Source: REDI01 sp038123735
GTDB lineage: Bacteria > Myxococcota_A > UBA796 > GCA-2862545
DNA: 10,264 bases
Reading direction: 5' to 3'
Assembly: GCA_038123735.1 (NCBI GenBank)
Contig: JAYPAP010000134.1
Span: 1 to 10,264, forward strand
Notes under the pieces: model-generated
Told to the model about the DNA's origin: nothing
Databases searched by the model: none
The model's input: the letters and a program-made list of their open reading frames with translations, nothing else
Part shown: positions 7,208-10,264 of the stretch, one piece after another
Layout of the letters: every line of letters begins with the position of its first letter
Position numbering within the stretch: position 1 is the first letter of the stretch
Position numbers and translations under genes: made by a program

Positions 7208-9356
7208 TTAAAGTCCCACGCTGTAACCCCAGGCGTAGCTCTCGGACGGGTAGAAGTAGGCCCGACCTGTCGAATAATCCACGCCACGATTGGTTGTCTT
7301 ATAGTTCGGCGCACCGATGAAAAAGTCAGGGGCAAGGTCGCCAGTCACATCTCCGACAGCGAANNNNNNNNNNCGCGAAGGCTGACCCCGTGTTCGACGA
7401 CTCAGCTTCCCGAGTGAACGACATCAAAAAGGCGTTGTCCATATTGATCTCGCCATCGGTAAGGTGCTCCCCTCCAACCACGTAAATATCTTCAAAGGTG
7501 TCCGTAAAATCGGTGGAGTAGTTCGCCTGCCGCACGATGATATCCGCCTTTCCATCCGCGTTAAAGTCTTCTCCGACAAACATGGACATTCCCAATTGGC
7601 CCCGCTCATCGTTGGTGTAGAGCATGCCATCAGCAACTGAGCTTGGGTCTACCGCCAGCTCCGTCCCAGCAGTCGGATCCGTGAACACGTACACCACCCC
7701 GGCATTGTCTTGTTTCACCGAGTAGCGTGGCGCGGCGATAATCCAATCCGCCGTTCCAGAACCGTCTACATCCGCTGCCAAAACTCCGCCGAGCCCAACT
7801 GCATCATTCGCCGTGCCCTGGAACCCCATGAACGCCGACCCTTCGAGCTCGCCATCTTCGGTAAGGCCGGAGTACATGAGCACGCGCCCCTCGGTGATGT
7901 CCGAATCAAGATCCGTCTGGAAATAGGGTTGACTCACCACAATCTCATTATTCCCGTCGGCGTCAACGTCTGGCACCACGGAGAGGGCAAGCCCGGTCCT
8001 GCGGCCATCCGCTACGGGGTCGCTCATCGTGAGGGTGATCTTCTCGATCTCATCCAGATTATCGCTCCCCGCATAGCGAGCGCCCGCGATGTAGTACACG
8101 GTATCGTTGGCTATCTCTGGCCATACGTTCTTTTCAAACCCAAGAAGAACATCATCTTTCCCGTCTCCGTCGACGTCAGACACCACGAGGGACGGCGTGC
8201 GCACACTCGAACCCGTTCCGGTACTCGCAATGTAGTCTGCCTTCCAGTTCACATCGAACTTCTTCTCGTCGAAAGACCAGGACCAATCGTCATCCCCGTA
8301 GTAGATGAGCAATGCGAAGTCGTTATCGTAGGTGGTAGAGCCGGAGATGAAGTTGATCTCCCCTTTGGTGACCACCAAGTCATCGCGACCATCGCCGTTG
8401 AGGTCGCCACATGCGAAGTCCATCCCGAAGAATGCCCGGTCGCCATCGCCCACGATCTTCACGTCAGGGTCGGCGTCGAGGATCATCTCGGCATCCCAGC
8501 GACTCACGTATTCAGAAAGGAAGATGCTGATCTGTCCTCGATAGGTTCCGCCGAAGGGTGCGCCGACCAAGACGTCATCCATGCCGTCGCCATCCCAGTC
8601 GCAGATCTCGATGGTCCGGCCGTTGAGGTCAGAGTCAAACTCTAGACCGGAGAAGACGTATTCTGCGCGTGACAGGCGGAAGTCGACTTCATCCCCATCG
8701 ATTTTGTCGCAGTCGCTGTCCACTTCATCATTCGCCCAGTCCATGCGTGAAGGATTGATCCGTGCATCGGTGTCATCGCAGTCATCACCGCCATGATCGG
8801 CAGAATCGTGGCCATCCATGTCTACATCTAGAAGGTCGGCCCCATCGCAATCCTGGTCGATCGTATCGTAGGGAATCTCGGTTGCCTCTTCGTTGATCAG
8901 CGGATCGTCGTCATTGCAGTCCGTACCATCGGGCATGATGTCAGCTACGAAGCCGTCACCATCGACGTCGACGAGGTCACCGTCTACGCAGTCCTCATCT
9001 ACCCGGTTGTATGGGATTTCTGTGGCACCTGGGTTCACATCGCCATCGCGGTCGTCGCAATCATCTCCGAAGGGGCACTCCACGATGGAGTAGTAGCCGT
9101 CACCGTCGTAATCGAAGCCTTCGTCGGTGAATCCGTCACAATTATCGTCGATCTCGTTGCAGATCTCAGCTTGACCAGGATTGACGTCGGGATTGGTATC
9201 GTCGCAGTCCTTTTCACTGTCGAAGCCATCCCCATCCGCATCGACGGGAACGTCAGTATCTTCTGTGGGGCCAATTCCGGTCTCTACCGTAGGCGTTGGA
9301 CATCCTGCTAACCAAACTGACGCGAGTCCAAGACCCAACAAACCAACCGTACGCAT
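7208..9356 (-). CDS. Large FG-GAP beta-propeller lipoprotein with classical MopE repeats (interrupted by a scaffold gap)
   Basis: About 710 residues. Signal MRTVGLLGLGLASVWLAGC, lipobox LAGC with Cys19. Stalk, about 38-226: classical MopE-type repeats (Pfam PF11617-like), including DADGDGFDSEKDCDDTNPD, EICNEIDDNCDGFTDEG, and the ATEIPY...DxDC units at 111-123 and 158-171. Propeller: calcium loops start at D253, D318, D394, D463, D529 and D597, 65-76 residues apart. The seventh loop lies beyond the gap at 7364-7373: read in another frame, 7363-7208 encodes FAVGDVTGDLAPDFFIGAPN and onward to SYAWGYSVGL and a TAA stop. Read straight through the N run, the frame closes early at 7326 and loses this blade. 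Of two adjacent ATG codons (9359, 9356), the second has the better spacing to GGAGG and is chosen; a longer in-frame version from ATG 9419 would bury the signal peptide. Probably a calcium-binding outer-surface protein; ligand unknown. It is divergent from selC, and flagellin follows on the same strand. Confidence 0.88.
7364..7373. other. Assembly gap (10 N), probably an unmerged contig overlap
   Basis: On the minus strand the sequence before the gap ends TTCGCG and the sequence after it begins TTCGCT. Merging the shared TTCGC gives G-S-A-F-A-V-G-D, exactly the start of an FG-GAP blade, and puts the seventh calcium loop 67 residues after the sixth, in line with the others. The N run is therefore likely a placeholder where nothing is missing, with one erroneous terminal base. 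Confidence 0.75.
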
Positions 9357-9360
9357 CATA

Positions 9361-9384
9361 CCTCCACGTGACCCAGTTACGTGG
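9361..9384 (-). promoter_or_regulatory. Ribosome binding site and overlapping hairpin of the MopE-type lipoprotein
   Basis: On the minus strand GGAGG (complement of 9361-9365) lies four bases before the ATG at 9356 and decides that start. An inverted repeat, CCACGT (9364-9369) with ACGTGG (9379-9384) and a 9-base loop, overlaps the first two G of the Shine-Dalgarno. The folded mRNA would partly hide the ribosome binding site. The DNA palindrome could instead be a protein binding site. Confidence 0.45.
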
Positions 9385-9423
9385 CACGTCCCACGCCGAT
9401 CGCCAAACCCCCACCCCATGGAC

Positions 9424-9451
9424 TTGTCACATCTTTACGTTCTGGTATGAA
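9424..9451 (+). promoter_or_regulatory. Probable housekeeping sigma promoter of selC
   Basis: TTGTCA (9424-9429, five of six to TTGACA), a 16-base spacer, and TATGAA (9446-9451, four of six to TATAAT), preceded by TGG that fits an extended -10. The expected start point is about 6-8 bases after the -10, that is 9457-9459, which coincides with the first base of the mature tRNA at 9458. Confidence 0.55.
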
Positions 9452-9457
9452 GACGAT

Positions 9458-9558
9458 GGCGGGTCTTGCTGTGCTGGTGCTGGCCCCGGTCTTCAAAACC
9501 GGTCGGGGCGCGTCGAGAGGCGTCGCTCGGTGGGTTCGATTCCCATGACCCGCCGCCA
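9458..9558 (+). tRNA. selC: tRNA-Sec (UCA), selenocysteine tRNA
   Basis: 101 bases with an encoded CCA. The 8-bp acceptor stem GGCGGGTC/GACCCGCC (9458-9465 with 9547-9554) is the bacterial selenocysteine tRNA hallmark; discriminator G is at 9555 and CCA at 9556-9558. The D arm forms six pairs with a bulged T at 9472 and loop TGGT. The anticodon arm is CCGGT, loop CTTCAAA, ACCGG, with anticodon TCA at 9493-9495. The long variable arm (about 9503-9529) folds with a GAGA tetraloop and one bulge. The T arm is GTGGG, TTCGATT, CCCAT. It is serylated, converted by SelA and delivered by SelB to UGA codons in selenoprotein mRNAs; none of those genes is in the window. It diverges from the MopE-type lipoprotein gene and precedes a broken lipoprotein gene. 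No integrase follows, although selC is a common integration site. Confidence 0.95.
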
Positions 9559-9677
9559 CTTACGATAGCTACTCGAGGAGTCATTGAACACGCTCCATTT
9601 CACCTCCGCGGGCCACGCATCCTTGCGGCTCCACACAACTGCAACAGTCCGATGTGACGATGCGCGGGTCCACGCAC

Positions 9678-9682
9678 GGAGG
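9678..9682 (+). promoter_or_regulatory. Strong ribosome binding site of the broken lipoprotein gene
   Basis: GGAGG stands five bases before ATG 9688, with a T between that makes GGAGGT. It supports 9688 as the authentic start, hence that the TAA at 9736 really lies inside the gene. Confidence 0.7.
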
Positions 9683-9687
9683 TCCCG

Positions 9688-10264
9688 ATGAAGCCCTATG
9701 CATTCCTCCCCCTTATCAGCCTCTTCGCTGGCTGCTAAGGCGAGGAGTCCACTGACTCGCAACCCACTGACTCGCAACCCACTGACTCGCAGCCCGCAGT
9801 GAGTCCCGAGGACGTCAGCATCCTGTCGGCCTACTACGGCCTAGACGAGCTGCCCGCAGGAGTCGCCCTGGTGTGTGGGGCAGAGGGTATCGGCCAGGAC
9901 GGGATGCCGGTTACCTTCTCGGCGCAACTCGACAAAGACAGTGTAACACCAGCGATGTTCTCTGTGGAAACAGCCTTGGGAGAAGCGGTGACGCCTGCGT
10001 GCGCGACGCTGCAGCCAGCGGCGGAGCCACTGGAGCTGAGGACAGTGCTGCTGGCGGGGCCATTCGGAACACCCGACGCCCAGCCGCGTGCCGTGGAGGT
10101 GGTGGGCGCGCTCCGGGACCTGGGCGGACAGAACCTGCAGGGGTTGCGCATCGAGACCATCACGCCATTGGAGGCGGGGCCGAGCGTGGTGCTTGCCCAG
10201 CGCTTCGCCCCCGACACCGTTGGTCTTACCGGCGAGTGCCCGGACAACACCGTCCAGGTTGTAC
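9688..10264 (+). pseudogene. Lipoprotein gene with a premature TAA after the lipobox cysteine (3' end beyond the window)
   Basis: From ATG 9688 the sequence encodes MKPYAFLPLISLFAGC, a complete lipoprotein signal with the lipobox Cys as residue 16, then TAA (9736-9738). The same frame continues open for 175 codons to the window edge: GEESTDSQP, a threefold TDSQP linker, then a mature domain starting near SPEDVSILSAYYGLDELP. That domain looks like a beta-rich, Ig-like module seen in uncharacterised secreted proteins of related bacteria (features GMPVTFSAQLDKDSVTP, RTVLLAGPFG, ITPLEAGPSVVLAQ); I cannot name a function. Frame conservation on both sides excludes an indel. One base change at the stop (to Ser, Gln, Glu or Lys) would restore a normal lipoprotein of the form C-x-GEES. 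It is either a recent nonsense mutation or a base-call error. TAA is not a selenocysteine codon, and the flagellin and the minus-strand lipoprotein both end in TAA. Confidence 0.75.
9751..9795 (+). repeat. Three tandem 15-base repeats encoding TDSQP
   Basis: ACTGACTCGCAACCC occurs at 9751-9765 and 9766-9780, and with one change (A to G) at 9781-9795. The unit is a multiple of 3 and in frame with the broken lipoprotein gene, encoding three TDSQP units in the linker between lipid anchor and mature domain. Such short repeats vary in number by slippage without breaking the frame. Confidence 0.9.

Noticed and set aside
7203..7210. Sigma-28-like box GCCGATTA on the plus strand near flagellin
   Set aside because: It points away from the flagellin gene, overlaps the stop codon of the lipoprotein gene, and no TAAA-type -35 stands at the right distance.
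7710..8645. A 311-codon open frame on the plus strand
   Set aside because: It is the antisense shadow of the FG-GAP propeller on the minus strand; its His/Val/Arg-rich composition reflects the complement of Asp/Gly codons, and it has no domain logic.
9540..9687. Phage or island attachment site at the 3' end of selC
   Set aside because: selC is a known integration target, but no second copy of its 3' end, no integrase and no mobile gene are visible in the window.
9559..9687. Possible promoter or selC terminator in the 129 bases after selC
   Set aside because: Only weak, badly spaced hexamers and 4-bp stems without a T-run are present, so nothing can be supported apart from the GGAGG before ATG 9688.
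9736..9738. Recoding of the premature stop as selenocysteine because selC is nearby
   Set aside because: The codon is TAA. Selenocysteine is inserted at UGA, and TAA ends both the flagellin and the minus-strand lipoprotein genes here.

Overview
The window looks like a piece of a draft bacterial genome from a Gram-negative, flagellated lineage that uses selenocysteine. The best fit is a marine or aquatic deltaproteobacterial or Myxococcota-like organism. Reasons: five lipoprotein genes (one of them broken), three with Asp/Cys-rich MopE-type metal-binding repeats joined to FG-GAP beta-propellers; a Tat-exported DUF1501 protein; GC-rich coding sequence; GGAGG ribosome binding sites. This placement rests on gene content only. 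Two runs of ten N (1564-1573, 7364-7373) are scaffold gaps of placeholder length. Each interrupts a real gene and shifts its apparent frame, so two of the seven genes look broken but probably are not.

Layout. (1) 2-4141, plus strand: a probable operon of a small lipoprotein, a Tat-exported DUF1501 protein and a 701-residue FG-GAP lipoprotein. The first two are translationally coupled, and the second and third lie 9 bases apart. (2) 4174-6316, plus strand: a candidate intrinsic terminator, then a close paralog of the 701-residue lipoprotein. (3) 6320-9356, minus strand: a third FG-GAP lipoprotein with classical MopE repeats, then 66 bases downstream a short flagellin. The flagellin converges on region 2 with only 3 bases between the stop codons. 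(4) 9424-9558, plus strand: a selC gene (tRNA-Sec, anticodon UCA) with its own promoter. (5) 9688 to the window end, plus strand: a lipoprotein gene with a strong ribosome binding site but an in-frame TAA one codon after the lipobox cysteine.

How the parts fit. Apart from selC, every gene encodes an exported protein. The three large lipoproteins share one plan: lipid anchor, Asp/Cys-rich metal-binding stalk of about 230 residues, and a C-terminal seven-bladed, integrin-alpha-like propeller whose DxDGDG loops should bind calcium. The two tandem paralogs carry a distinctive stalk of three tandem repeats starting at Trp with a period of exactly 45 residues. Both have lost the calcium loop of blade 3, so they arose by duplication after that loss. 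I infer calcium-dependent surface structures for adhesion or matrix binding; the sequence does not prove a function. I see no CRISPR array, insertion sequence, integrase or rRNA. No stretch longer than 300 bases lacks a gene.
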